A DNA stretch of 64,000 bases, taken from assembly GCF_000719775.1 (NCBI RefSeq), contig NZ_JOHR01000006.1, positions 62,001 to 126,000 of the forward strand, given 5' to 3'. Shown one piece after another: positions 35,839 through 44,162 of this stretch (its first letter is position 1; each line of letters starts with the position of its first letter). The DNA is from Streptomyces sp. NRRL F-5135 (GTDB taxonomy: Bacteria > Actinomycetota > Actinomycetes > Streptomycetales > Streptomycetaceae). The notes below the pieces were generated by a model. That model worked only from the letters and a program-made list of their open reading frames with translations, was not told the origin of the DNA and did not search any database. The translations under genes and the position numbers were made by a program.

Positions 35839-38748
35839 TCAGAAGTTGGGGTCGAACCGGCCCGGCGAACCGGCGGCCTGCCCGTCCGAGCCGGCCGGGC
35901 CGCCGCTGTCGTGACGCCGGCCGCCCCCTCGGCCCTCGCCCCGGCCCCGGTCGTCCCTGGCCCGCTCGTCGCCGCGGCGCCCGTCCCGGCGGCTCCCGTC
36001 GCCACGGCGCCCGTCCCGGCCGTCCTCGGGGCGGCCGTCGCCGTCCCGGCGCGTCGCGGCGCCGCGACGTCGGCCGCGCAGACCGCCCCAGCCGCCCCAG
36101 CCGCCCCGACGGCGCTCCTGATCCCGGTCCCCGTCCCGGTCGCGGCCCCCATCCCGGTCGTCGGCGCGGGCGGTGTCCCGGCTCCCGGCGCCGGCCCCCT
36201 CGCGGTCCCTGCCCCTTTCTCCGTACCCGTCCCGTTCCCCGTACCTGTCCCTCTCTCCGTACCCGTCCCCGCCGACGGCCCGGTTCCGGTCGGCGGGCCG
36301 GTCCCGACGGCCCGTACCGGCGCCGGCGCTACGGGAACCACGGGCACCTCGGGCACCTCGGGCGTCCTCGGGCCCGCCGGCCGTGCGCCGGTCGTGGACC
36401 ACCAGTTCCAGCCCGTCGCCCAGTCCCGCCGGTTCTCCCGCCCGCAGCGACCGTTCCCTGCCCTGGCGCGGCCGGAGCAGGAATTCCCCCGCCGCCGTGC
36501 GCCGCAGCCGGTACGCGCCGCCCTGGCCGGACCCGGCACGGGCCAGCGACGGTGCCGCCCCCCGCGAACGGTCCACCACGAAATGGAACGCCCCGCCCGG
36601 ACTCTGCCCGGAACGCACGGTCAGCTCGTCCGGCCGGAGGCCCTCGCCGCGCAGTTCCAGCCGTACGCCCGTCAGGTCCCGTCGCCTGCGGAGCGCCGTC
36701 ATCCGCACCCCCAGGAAGACGGCCACGGCCAGCGCCAGGGCCGCCGCCGCCAGCACCGCGCCCCACCACCGGTCCCACCAGGTGGGCGTGGGCTCCACCG
36801 GCACGCCCACGAAGACGGTGTCCAGGGCGCGCCCCTCGTCGTCCGTGTCGGTGACCGTGATCCGGCTGCCGATCTCACCGATGGGGACACCGGAGCCGAG
36901 CGTCAGCCGGAGCGGCACGCTCCGCTCCTCCCCCGCCGCCACCTCGACGGTGCCGGGGCTGATCCGCAGCCCGCCGCCGGGCGGCGGGTCCGTGACGGCC
37001 AGCCGCAGCCGGTGCGTGCCCTGGTCCTTGTTGCTGACGTCCAGGGTGCCCTCGATCACGCCACCGGGGTGGACGCTGTCCCGGGCGACGGTCAGGGACG
37101 CCGCGACGGGCGACGTCCCGGCGGAGATCCGGGCGTTGAGCGGCCGGTGGTCGCCGGTGACGCCGGGTGCCGTCATCTCGGCCGTCAGCGCCAGGTCCCC
37201 GTCGGCGGAGGACGGGACGGTCAGCCTGCCGGTGAACCGCACGTCCCCGGCGCGCGCGTCGGGCGCCTTGCCGTCGTCCGAGAGCGGCACGGTCACCGCG
37301 TCGAAACCACTGCCGGACAGCCGCGCGGCGACCTCGACCCCCTTCAGCTCGTCCGGATCGTCGATGACGACGCCGCGCCGCGTCTGCATCCGCACCTCGA
37401 CCACGGCCCGCTCTCCGGGGCGCGGAGAGGCCGGGTCGAGCGTGACGGCCGAGCGCAGCCGGCCCTGCCAGATGGCGCGGACGGCGACTTCACGGCCGCG
37501 GTGTCCGTCCGGCGCCTCCAGGTGGACCCGCCACTTGCCGGGGCGCGGGTTCTTCACCCGGAGCGCCTCCACGGGGCCGTTCTGCCCGGTGGCCTCGAAC
37601 GTCGAGCCGTCGTACGAGCCGCGGGTGGGCACCTTGCGGCCGCGCGGGTCGTAGTACGTCGCGGTGACCTTGGGGTCGTGCTTGCTGACCGTGATGGAGC
37701 CGTCCGTGGCGATCTTGGGGATCGTCACGGTCAGGTCCGTGGGCGGCTTGCCGACCTCGCCCTGGACGACCTGGGCGCAGCGCGCGGCGGCGAAGGTCTC
37801 CTGGAGCACCTTGTCGATCTCGGCCGAGCTGTCCACCACCCGCATCCGGGGCGTCGCTGACGGCAGGTCGGCGCAGCCGCCCCGGAATCCGCCGGCGGCC
37901 ATGTCACCGAGCGCGCCCCGGTCGATCTCCTGGCCGAAGCCGAGCGGCCAGATCTGGACGGACTCCTCGCGGGCCCGGCCGAGTTCCTCGGTCAGCTGCT
38001 TGGCCGCCTCGGCCTGCCGGCTGGCCGCGTCCGGCCCGTACTCCGGGCTGTCCCGCACGTCCAGCCGGCCGTCGGTGAGCAGGAAGACCACCTTGGGCGT
38101 GGCGGGCCTGCCGTCCTCCCCGCCCAGCCGGTTGACCGCCTGGCGCAGGGCGGCCGGGAAGTCGGTGCCCGGCCCCATCCGCTCGCTGTCGCGGCGGGAC
38201 AGCTCCTTGACGCAGTCGCTGAGGCGGTTGCGGCCCGCCGCGTCCACGACGGTCGGTTCGCAGACCTCGCGCACCGCCGACTGTCCGGGCTTCTCGGAGC
38301 TGCCGAAGCCGATGACCGTGGCCCGGGACCGCTCGGAGATCTCGCCCTGGCCGATCAGCGCGGCGGCCTCCACCTCCCGCGCCAGGTCCTTGTCGGAGAG
38401 GCTGGAGGACTGGTCGACCACCACGGCGAAGTCGATCGGGTCGGCTCCCTCGGCCGCCGCGCGCGGCAGGCCCGGCGCGCCCGTCGCGCTGCCGGGGCCG
38501 GCCGCCGTCTGGGTGAACACGGCCGTCAGCGCCAGCAGGAGCCCCGCCGACGCGCGCGCGCCGAGCGCCGCGCGGGCGCCGCGTACCGCCCGTGCACCAC
38601 GTGGCACCCGGGCGCCGTGTGCCGCCCGTGCCGCCCGCGTCTTTCCCGTTTTCGTCGTTGTGTACCTGTGTCTCGTCGTACGGCTGTACGGCTCCGTGTG
38701 CGGGGCGTCCCCACCGGTCGGTGTGGCCCCCGTGGCCCCGGCGTTCAT
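35839..38748 (-). CDS. Membrane-anchored extracytoplasmic vWA protein
   Basis: A 969-residue protein. After a basic N-terminus (GAR repeats) comes a signal/anchor helix (~68-90). A vWA domain from ~98 has the MIDAS DQSSSLSD near residue 106 and downstream Thr/Asp contacts (GPGTDFPAALRQAV, VVFLLTDGRLD). Beta-sandwich regions follow (GKWRVHLEAPDG, GVIEGTLDVSNKDQGTHRLRL). A single helix at ~660-682 precedes a cytoplasmic beta-rich segment (GAFHFVVDRSRG...YRLRRTAAGEFLL) and a disordered Arg/Asp tail. Topology predicts an external sensor domain with an internal tail, like a receptor for the system. ATG overlaps the upstream stop by 4 nt. Confidence 0.8.
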   Translation of the reverse strand: MNAGATGATPTGGDAPHTEPYSRTTRHRYTTTKTGKTRAARAAHGARVPRGARAVRGARAALGARASAGLLLALTAVFTQTAAGPGSATGAPGLPRAAAEGADPIDFAVVVDQSSSLSDKDLAREVEAAALIGQGEISERSRATVIGFGSSEKPGQSAVREVCEPTVVDAAGRNRLSDCVKELSRRDSERMGPGTDFPAALRQAVNRLGGEDGRPATPKVVFLLTDGRLDVRDSPEYGPDAASRQAEAAKQLTEELGRAREESVQIWPLGFGQEIDRGALGDMAAGGFRGGCADLPSATPRMRVVDSSAEIDKVLQETFAAARCAQVVQGEVGKPPTDLTVTIPKIATDGSITVSKHDPKVTATYYDPRGRKVPTRGSYDGSTFEATGQNGPVEALRVKNPRPGKWRVHLEAPDGHRGREVAVRAIWQGRLRSAVTLDPASPRPGERAVVEVRMQTRRGVVIDDPDELKGVEVAARLSGSGFDAVTVPLSDDGKAPDARAGDVRFTGRLTVPSSADGDLALTAEMTAPGVTGDHRPLNARISAGTSPVAASLTVARDSVHPGGVIEGTLDVSNKDQGTHRLRLAVTDPPPGGGLRISPGTVEVAAGEERSVPLRLTLGSGVPIGEIGSRITVTDTDDEGRALDTVFVGVPVEPTPTWWDRWWGAVLAAAALALAVAVFLGVRMTALRRRRDLTGVRLELRGEGLRPDELTVRSGQSPGGAFHFVVDRSRGAAPSLARAGSGQGGAYRLRRTAAGEFLLRPRQGRERSLRAGEPAGLGDGLELVVHDRRTAGGPEDARGARGARGSRSAGAGTGRRDRPADRNRAVGGDGYGERDRYGERDGYGERGRDREGAGAGSRDTARADDRDGGRDRDGDRDQERRRGGWGGWGGLRGRRRGAATRRDGDGRPEDGRDGRRGDGSRRDGRRGDERARDDRGRGEGRGGGRRHDSGGPAGSDGQAAGSPGRFDPNF

Positions 38749-40637
38749 GCGTCCTCCCAGTCGTCGAAGTCGGCACTGGGCCGGGAGTCGCGCCGTGCCG
38801 CCCCCCGTTCGGCACGGCGCTCCCGGTCCTCCTCACGGCTCAGCCGCTCCCGGCGGTCGCGCTCGGCGCCGGACTCGACCCTGGTGGGGCGGTAGACGCG
38901 CGGTTCGTCGTCGTCCCACGGCGGCCGTTCCGGCTCCGGGGCATGTCCCCCGTAGGAGCCGCGGACCCGGTCCCGGCCGGTCTCCCGGTCCCTGTCGCGT
39001 CCCCACCCGTCGTCGGCCCAGCCGTCGCCCGCGTCCCGGCCCGCCTCGCCGCCCCGGTTCCCGGGCGCCGCGCGGTCCGGGTCCCGGTCGCGGTACGAGG
39101 CGCGGCCGTCATCCGGGCGCCCCTCACCGTCACGGCCCTCGCCGTCACGGCTCACACCGAGACGGTCCTCGCCCGAGCGGCCGCCGCCCGGACGACGGTC
39201 GTAACGGCGGTCGTCGTACCCTCCGTTCCCACCGTTCCGTCCGTCCCGCCCATCCCCTCCGGAGTCGTACCGGTCGTCGTCGCGGCCGTCCCGCCACCGG
39301 TCCCGGGTGGCCGCCTCCAGCTCCCGCCGCGACGGACGTTCCGTCAGCAGCCGGTCCGACACTCCCCCGATCACCGCCCGGCCGCTCTCGCGCAGGTACT
39401 GGAGCATGTCGTACATCTGGTCCCCGATGTCGTGCCGCTCCAGGTGGCCGGTGTCCAGCAGCCGGTTGAAGAGGTTCAGGAAGTCGGCCTGGCCCTGCCG
39501 CCGTTCCTCCCTGATGGCCTGGCGGATCTCCCACTCCTTCTCCGGGTTCTTCGCCATCAGGCTGATGATCTCGGCCTCCTCGCCCCTGCGGAGCACCGCT
39601 TCCAGCTCGGCCGCCCGCTCCCTGACCAGCCGGCGTTCCGCGGCCTCCCGGCGCCGGTCCGCCTCGGCCTGGGCCTCGTCCCTGGTCATGTCCAGGTCGA
39701 TCTCCTCGACCTCGCTCTTGCGCCGCCTGACCGTGTCGCTCAGGTCGACGAACACATGGATCCGCAGCCGCAGCCCCAGGTCACGGCCCAGGTCGATCCG
39801 GCCGCCCCGGAGCTCGTCCTGGATCGCCTCGTCGGCGCGCTGCGCCTCGGTGAGGCGGAAGCGCCGGGAGACCTGGCGCAGCTCCTGGAGGAGTTCGCCG
39901 TACAGCAGTTCGCTCACGTCCCACACGCCCTTGCGGACGACCTCGACCGGGTCCTCGACCTCCCAGTGGGCCTCCACCCGGGTGTCGAAGAACTGCGCGT
40001 CGCCCGCGGCGGGCAGCGCCAGGTCGAACACGGTGACGTTGCGGCCGAGCAGTACCTCGAAGACGGTGTACGGCGGACGCAGCATCGGCCGGTCGTGGTC
40101 CTCGCGGCGGTCCGGCCACACCACGCTGTGCCCGCCGTTCGAGTAGAGCAGGACCGCGGCGATCTGGCCGCTCTCGCGCCGGTAGGGCGGCCGGCGCTCC
40201 CGTACGAGCGGTCCCGCCGGGCTCTCCCAGGACGACGCGTCCGCGTCGTCCCCGGACGGAGGCCGGCCCTGCCACTGCCCCTGGCCCTGTGCCGGACCCT
40301 GTCCCCGGGCCTGCGGCGGGCCGCCGTACGCGTCGGGCGCTCCCTGCGGTGGGAACGGCCGCTGCCCGTCCTGCCGCTCCTCGTACTCCGGCTCCCGCCG
40401 TTCGTACCGCTGCCCCTCCTCCTCGTACTGCCCCTGACCGTACGGCTGCTGGGCCGGCCGGCGCTGTCCGCCGCCCTGGCGCGGGTAGGGCCGGCCCTGC
40501 TGCCCCTGGCGGCCCTCCTGTCCCGGGCGGCCCTCCCGCTGCACCTGCCGGCCCGGTCGCGGTCCCGGGCGGCCCTGCTGCTGCCCCGGCCGTCCCGGCT
40601 GTCCGTACTCGTCCCCGTACCGCGGTGACGCGTTCAT
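38745..40637 (-). CDS. SPFH/band-7 (prohibitin-like) protein without a membrane helix
   Basis: A 630-residue protein. A Gly/Gln/Pro/Arg-rich N-terminus of ~145 residues precedes a PHB-like core (VVWPDRREDHDRPMLRPPYTVFEVLLGRNVTVFDLAL, then DTRVEAHWEVEDPVEVVRKG). A coiled coil follows from ~300 (RRRKSEVEEIDLDMTRDEAQAEADRRREAAERRLV), a helical segment to ~470, and a charged disordered tail. No hydrophobic anchor is visible, unlike classical stomatins. SPFH proteins form ring scaffolds, so this may nucleate the assembly. It overlaps both neighbours by 4 nt. Confidence 0.68.
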   Translation of the reverse strand: MNASPRYGDEYGQPGRPGQQQGRPGPRPGRQVQREGRPGQEGRQGQQGRPYPRQGGGQRRPAQQPYGQGQYEEEGQRYERREPEYEERQDGQRPFPPQGAPDAYGGPPQARGQGPAQGQGQWQGRPPSGDDADASSWESPAGPLVRERRPPYRRESGQIAAVLLYSNGGHSVVWPDRREDHDRPMLRPPYTVFEVLLGRNVTVFDLALPAAGDAQFFDTRVEAHWEVEDPVEVVRKGVWDVSELLYGELLQELRQVSRRFRLTEAQRADEAIQDELRGGRIDLGRDLGLRLRIHVFVDLSDTVRRRKSEVEEIDLDMTRDEAQAEADRRREAAERRLVRERAAELEAVLRRGEEAEIISLMAKNPEKEWEIRQAIREERRQGQADFLNLFNRLLDTGHLERHDIGDQMYDMLQYLRESGRAVIGGVSDRLLTERPSRRELEAATRDRWRDGRDDDRYDSGGDGRDGRNGGNGGYDDRRYDRRPGGGRSGEDRLGVSRDGEGRDGEGRPDDGRASYRDRDPDRAAPGNRGGEAGRDAGDGWADDGWGRDRDRETGRDRVRGSYGGHAPEPERPPWDDDEPRVYRPTRVESGAERDRRERLSREEDRERRAERGAARRDSRPSADFDDWEDA

Positions 40638-43150
40638 CTCTCTGCTCCTTCTCCCACCGCGTCCCACATCCGGCGGGCGACGTCCTTGTCCAGCGGTTCG
40701 TCGGGGTCCCTGACCAGTCGGGCCAGCAGATGGCGCAGCCGGTCCCGGTCCCTGCGCCCCACGGCCAGCCGGCTCAGGAAGCGGCACACGGTCCACAGCG
40801 GGTCGTCGCTTTCCCGGCCGGCCCGCCCGGCCTCGCCGTCGCGGCCGGCGTCGCCGTCGCGGGCGTCCCCGTGGTCGCGGCTGTTCCTGTGGCCGGCCCT
40901 GTGGTCCTGACCGTCTCCGCGGTCGCGGCCGTCCCCGTCTCCGCTCCTGTTCCTCTCGTGCTCGTCGGCCGCCTGGCGCAGCAGCGCGGCGAGCGCGTCC
41001 TGGGCCACCGATCCGGACCGGGCCGTCGCCAGCGCGCGCCGTACCAGAGCCGCCAGCGGTCCGGTGAACTCGGGCCGGACCGTCAGCAGTCCGGTGGCGA
41101 GCATCCGGTCGCCCTGGCCGTCCAGTTCGGGCACGTCCTGGAGGCCCCACAGGTACGTGGTGCGCGTCCTGAGCGCGCCGATGACGGCCAGCAGCGCCAG
41201 CGTGACGGTCGGCCGGCGGCCGTCGTGCAGCCAGTCCTCCAGGCGGCGCAGTACGGTCTCCGGCTCCGGACCCGCCAGCAGCCGCGTCACACTGAACGAC
41301 GCGTCGGCGAGCAGGTCCGTGCCCCGGTCGTCGTCCTCGTCGTCCTCGCCCAGACGGACCGCCTTGCCGAGCGCGTCGAGCGAGGCGGTCACGGACCCGG
41401 CCGCCATCCCGTAGCCGTGGGCCAGGACCGCCGCGGTGCGCAGCTCCGCGCTGTCGCTCTTCGCCCACGACTTGAGCAGGCTGCGCACACCGGACCGTGC
41501 GGACGGCTCCCGCGACGCCTCCGCCAGCGCGGTCGCGGCCGACATCTGCTGCACGGCGCTGTCGGACGCGGCCATCGGATCGATCATCTCCCCGACGCCG
41601 TAGGCCAGGTCCCACGAGCACAGCACGCCCGCCGCGATGGAGGCCCGCACCCACAGCACGGGCCGCGGGTCGTCGCACAGCGCCCGCAGCCAGCGCACGA
41701 CGGGCCCGCGTGCGTTGTGGTGGCCGAGCCAGACCTCCCGCAGCACGGCGGTGGCCAGCGCGTCGCCCTGGAATCCGATCGCGCGCACCGGGATCTTCGC
41801 GTCCCCGAGGTCCAGCTCGCCGTCCCCCAGTACGGACCGGGCGACGGCGGGGCGGGCCTCCGCGTGCGTGCCGAAAAGCCGCCGCCCCACGGCGGTCCCG
41901 GGGTCGAGCGTCACCGCCAGCTCCCAGGCGAGCTGCTCGCCGGCCTCGGCGGTCAGGCTGTACGACGAGCCGTGGAAGACGGCGACGGCGATCCGGAACG
42001 CGGCCGCGCTGAGCGTCGGCAGCGCCTCGGGCAGGGTGCCGGGCCGGTCCGCCCCGGCGAACCAGGCCCGCGCCTGCGCGCGGACGAACGTCGTGCACTC
42101 GTCCAGCAGTTGTTCGTGCGTCAGCTCGCCCCGCAGGCGGCGGGCCAGCAGTTCCGCGAACCGGGCCGCCTCGCCCGGCCGCAGCTCCCGCAGCCCGAGG
42201 GCCGCCTTGACGTCGTCCCGGCCGGCCAGCGCCCTGGCCTCGTCGAGCGCGGTCTCGGGCGCGTCCCTGAGAAGCACCTCCAGGTGGCGTCGGAGCACCT
42301 GCCCGGAGGGCGGTGACGGGCAGGCGACCCCGTACCGGCCGCGCAGCAGCCGGTCGGCCAGGTCGCCGCTCTCCACCAGCACCACGCCGTACGCGCCGGA
42401 CCCGGCCAGCAGGCCGCGGAACCGGTCGAGGTGCAGCTCGGTCAGGACGGGCGCGCGGACCCGGGCGCGGCCGCGGCCCTCGGCGGGCTCGGTCTCCTGG
42501 CCCGGCCCGTCGTCGTCCTCGATCTCCAGGAGGTGGCCGTGGCCCTCGGTGACGGCGGTGATCTCGTGGACCCGGCTGCTGGGGTCCAGCCGGATCACCC
42601 GGTTCTCCGTCAGTTCGGCGAGCAGGGCGAGCGCCGTCGCCGTACGGCCGCTGCCCGGCTCCCCGCACAGGACCAGCAGTCCGCGTTCCCGCAACCGGTC
42701 CTTCATGTGCCGGTAGCCGTCGGTCTGGCAGTAGATCTCGTCCAGGCGCGCCAGCTCCTCGGCGTGTACGGGGCCCTGGACCATGGCGGGGCCGCCGCCG
42801 GCGCCGTACTGGCTGATGAACGTGTTGCCTTCGAAGTACTGGCCGTCCGCGCCGAAGCCGACGGCCCGCCCCGCGTGGCCCGCGGCGAACGCCAGGCGGG
42901 CGGCGTGGGCCGTACCGGCGCCGCCGATGCCGCCTGAGCCGCCGGAGCCGCCGAGCGGATTGCGGCCGGCCTGGTCGAAGGGGTTGGCCTCGGGCTGTTC
43001 CGGCTGGCCGTCGCCCTCCTCGTCCGGCTGCGCGGGGCCCGAGGAGCCCCCCTTGCCCGCTGAGCCGCCTCCCGCCTTGCCCGCGGGGGCGCCCTGTTTC
43101 GGTTCCTCCTGCGGAGCCTCCGGCTCCGGGGTCTCGTCCTGGTCGCTCAC
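40634..43150 (-). CDS. P-loop ATPase with helical-repeat tail and N-terminal interaction motif
   Basis: An 838-residue STAND-like protein. The first ~100 residues are disordered. A short amyloid-like motif then appears, YFEGNTFISQYG at residues 105-116. The Walker A GEPGSGRT is near 160 and an acidic Walker B-like HLLEIEDDD near 210. The rest (~300-760) is Ala/Leu-rich helical repeats (VRASIAAGVLCSWDLAYG, AELRTAAVLAHGYG), with a charged insert near 720. This is the layout of a regulated NTPase switch with sensor repeats. The motif resembles one at the C-terminus of the overlapping cyclase-like protein, suggesting homotypic contact. STAND membership is my inference from layout, not from a full motif set. 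Confidence 0.7.
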   Translation of the reverse strand: MSDQDETPEPEAPQEEPKQGAPAGKAGGGSAGKGGSSGPAQPDEEGDGQPEQPEANPFDQAGRNPLGGSGGSGGIGGAGTAHAARLAFAAGHAGRAVGFGADGQYFEGNTFISQYGAGGGPAMVQGPVHAEELARLDEIYCQTDGYRHMKDRLRERGLLVLCGEPGSGRTATALALLAELTENRVIRLDPSSRVHEITAVTEGHGHLLEIEDDDGPGQETEPAEGRGRARVRAPVLTELHLDRFRGLLAGSGAYGVVLVESGDLADRLLRGRYGVACPSPPSGQVLRRHLEVLLRDAPETALDEARALAGRDDVKAALGLRELRPGEAARFAELLARRLRGELTHEQLLDECTTFVRAQARAWFAGADRPGTLPEALPTLSAAAFRIAVAVFHGSSYSLTAEAGEQLAWELAVTLDPGTAVGRRLFGTHAEARPAVARSVLGDGELDLGDAKIPVRAIGFQGDALATAVLREVWLGHHNARGPVVRWLRALCDDPRPVLWVRASIAAGVLCSWDLAYGVGEMIDPMAASDSAVQQMSAATALAEASREPSARSGVRSLLKSWAKSDSAELRTAAVLAHGYGMAAGSVTASLDALGKAVRLGEDDEDDDRGTDLLADASFSVTRLLAGPEPETVLRRLEDWLHDGRRPTVTLALLAVIGALRTRTTYLWGLQDVPELDGQGDRMLATGLLTVRPEFTGPLAALVRRALATARSGSVAQDALAALLRQAADEHERNRSGDGDGRDRGDGQDHRAGHRNSRDHGDARDGDAGRDGEAGRAGRESDDPLWTVCRFLSRLAVGRRDRDRLRHLLARLVRDPDEPLDKDVARRMWDAVGEGAER

Positions 43151-44097
43151 GATCGCTCACCGGCTTCCCGGCCCGGGGCACCGGAACCACCGGCGTCGTC
43201 GGCGCCCCCCGAGCCGTCGGCACGGCCCGGGGCCCGGTCCTTGCGGAACCCGGTGAAGTTGTGGATCACGTTGTTCTCGAGGTACATGAAGTCGCCGTGG
43301 GCGGTGATCTGTCTGCCACCGGATCCGGCACCCGAGCCCGTGCCCGAGCCCGTGCCCGAGCCCGCGCCCGTGTCCGAGCCGGGGCCCGGGCCGGGACCGG
43401 AAGGCGTACCGGTCCCGGCCCGAGGTGGCGGCGGGCCGTCCCCCAATGCCGGCCCACCGCCGGTCCGGTGCGGTAACGGGTCCTCCCCGGGCGGCCCTGA
43501 CGGCCGCGCGGCGGGTGGACCGGTCAACCGCGGGATGTGGAACCAGGCGCGCTCGTCGGTCTCCTTGGCGCTGACGCGCTCGCTCCAGTAGTGCTCGGGC
43601 TCGATGTAACGCCCGCCCTCCGCCACCACGTTGGCGTACAGCCATTCGGAGACGACCAGCAGCAGGTCCGCGTCGGGCGCGTCGGTCATCACGCGCTTGG
43701 CGGTGGAGCTGTCGCACAGCCGGCAGGCGAGGTCCACGGCCCTGCCCACCAGCCCCCTGCCGTCGTCGAACACCGGTCCGGCGTTCATGCCCACCCGCAG
43801 GCGCAGCCGTTCCCCGGTGCCCGCGTTGTGTTCGCGCAGGGACTGGTACAGGGTCTCCAGCCAGCGCCCGACCATGAGCGTCGGCGGTGTGGCCGGGTCG
43901 AGGGCGGCCAGGATGCCGTCCCCGCGGTCCTCCTGGTGGACCCGGCCGGAGGCCCGTACGCCGACCGACCCGAACGCCTCGCCGAAGACCCCGTACAGGC
44001 CCTTCCGCATGCGCTTCTTGGCCTCCATCCCCAGCGAGCCGGACCCTACGGCGTCGCAGAAGACCACCAGTCTGTTGACTGCTCCCACGCTGTTCAC
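43147..44097 (-). CDS. Class III nucleotide cyclase-like protein with C-terminal motif
   Basis: A 316-residue protein from GTG at 44097 with GGGGG just upstream; an upstream ATG at 44127 lacks a site. The cyclase fold is seen in RLVVFCDAVGSGS (first metal Asp15), QEDRGDGILAAL (second metal Asp60), RLRVGMNAGPV and GLVGRAVDLACRLCDSS. The transition-state Asn of active cyclases is Asp here (AVDLACR), while the Arg remains, so activity or substrate may differ. A disordered Gly/Pro linker leads to YLENNVIHNFTG at residues 272-283, resembling the ATPase motif. The next gene overlaps it by 4 nt. A cyclic-nucleotide-type regulator lies directly upstream. Confidence 0.75.
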   Translation of the reverse strand: MNSVGAVNRLVVFCDAVGSGSLGMEAKKRMRKGLYGVFGEAFGSVGVRASGRVHQEDRGDGILAALDPATPPTLMVGRWLETLYQSLREHNAGTGERLRLRVGMNAGPVFDDGRGLVGRAVDLACRLCDSSTAKRVMTDAPDADLLLVVSEWLYANVVAEGGRYIEPEHYWSERVSAKETDERAWFHIPRLTGPPAARPSGPPGEDPLPHRTGGGPALGDGPPPPRAGTGTPSGPGPGPGSDTGAGSGTGSGTGSGAGSGGRQITAHGDFMYLENNVIHNFTGFRKDRAPGRADGSGGADDAGGSGAPGREAGERS

Positions 44098-44162
44098 TGA
44101 TCCCCCTGTGCGGTGGTGACAGGTCAAGCCTGGCCGCGCTGCGCGGCCGGCGATGTAGCCGT

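Noticed and set aside
32629..37860. A 1743-codon open frame on the plus strand
   Set aside because: It runs antisense to the tubulin-like and vWA genes. Its product is Arg/Gly/Pro-rich without domains, as expected from GC-rich shadows.
40634..43150. Cyclase/ATPase pair as a Pycsar system
   Set aside because: Pycsar pairs a cyclase with a membrane or TIR effector carrying a nucleotide-binding domain. The adjacent gene is a STAND-like ATPase and the TIR gene is 9 kb away without such a domain.
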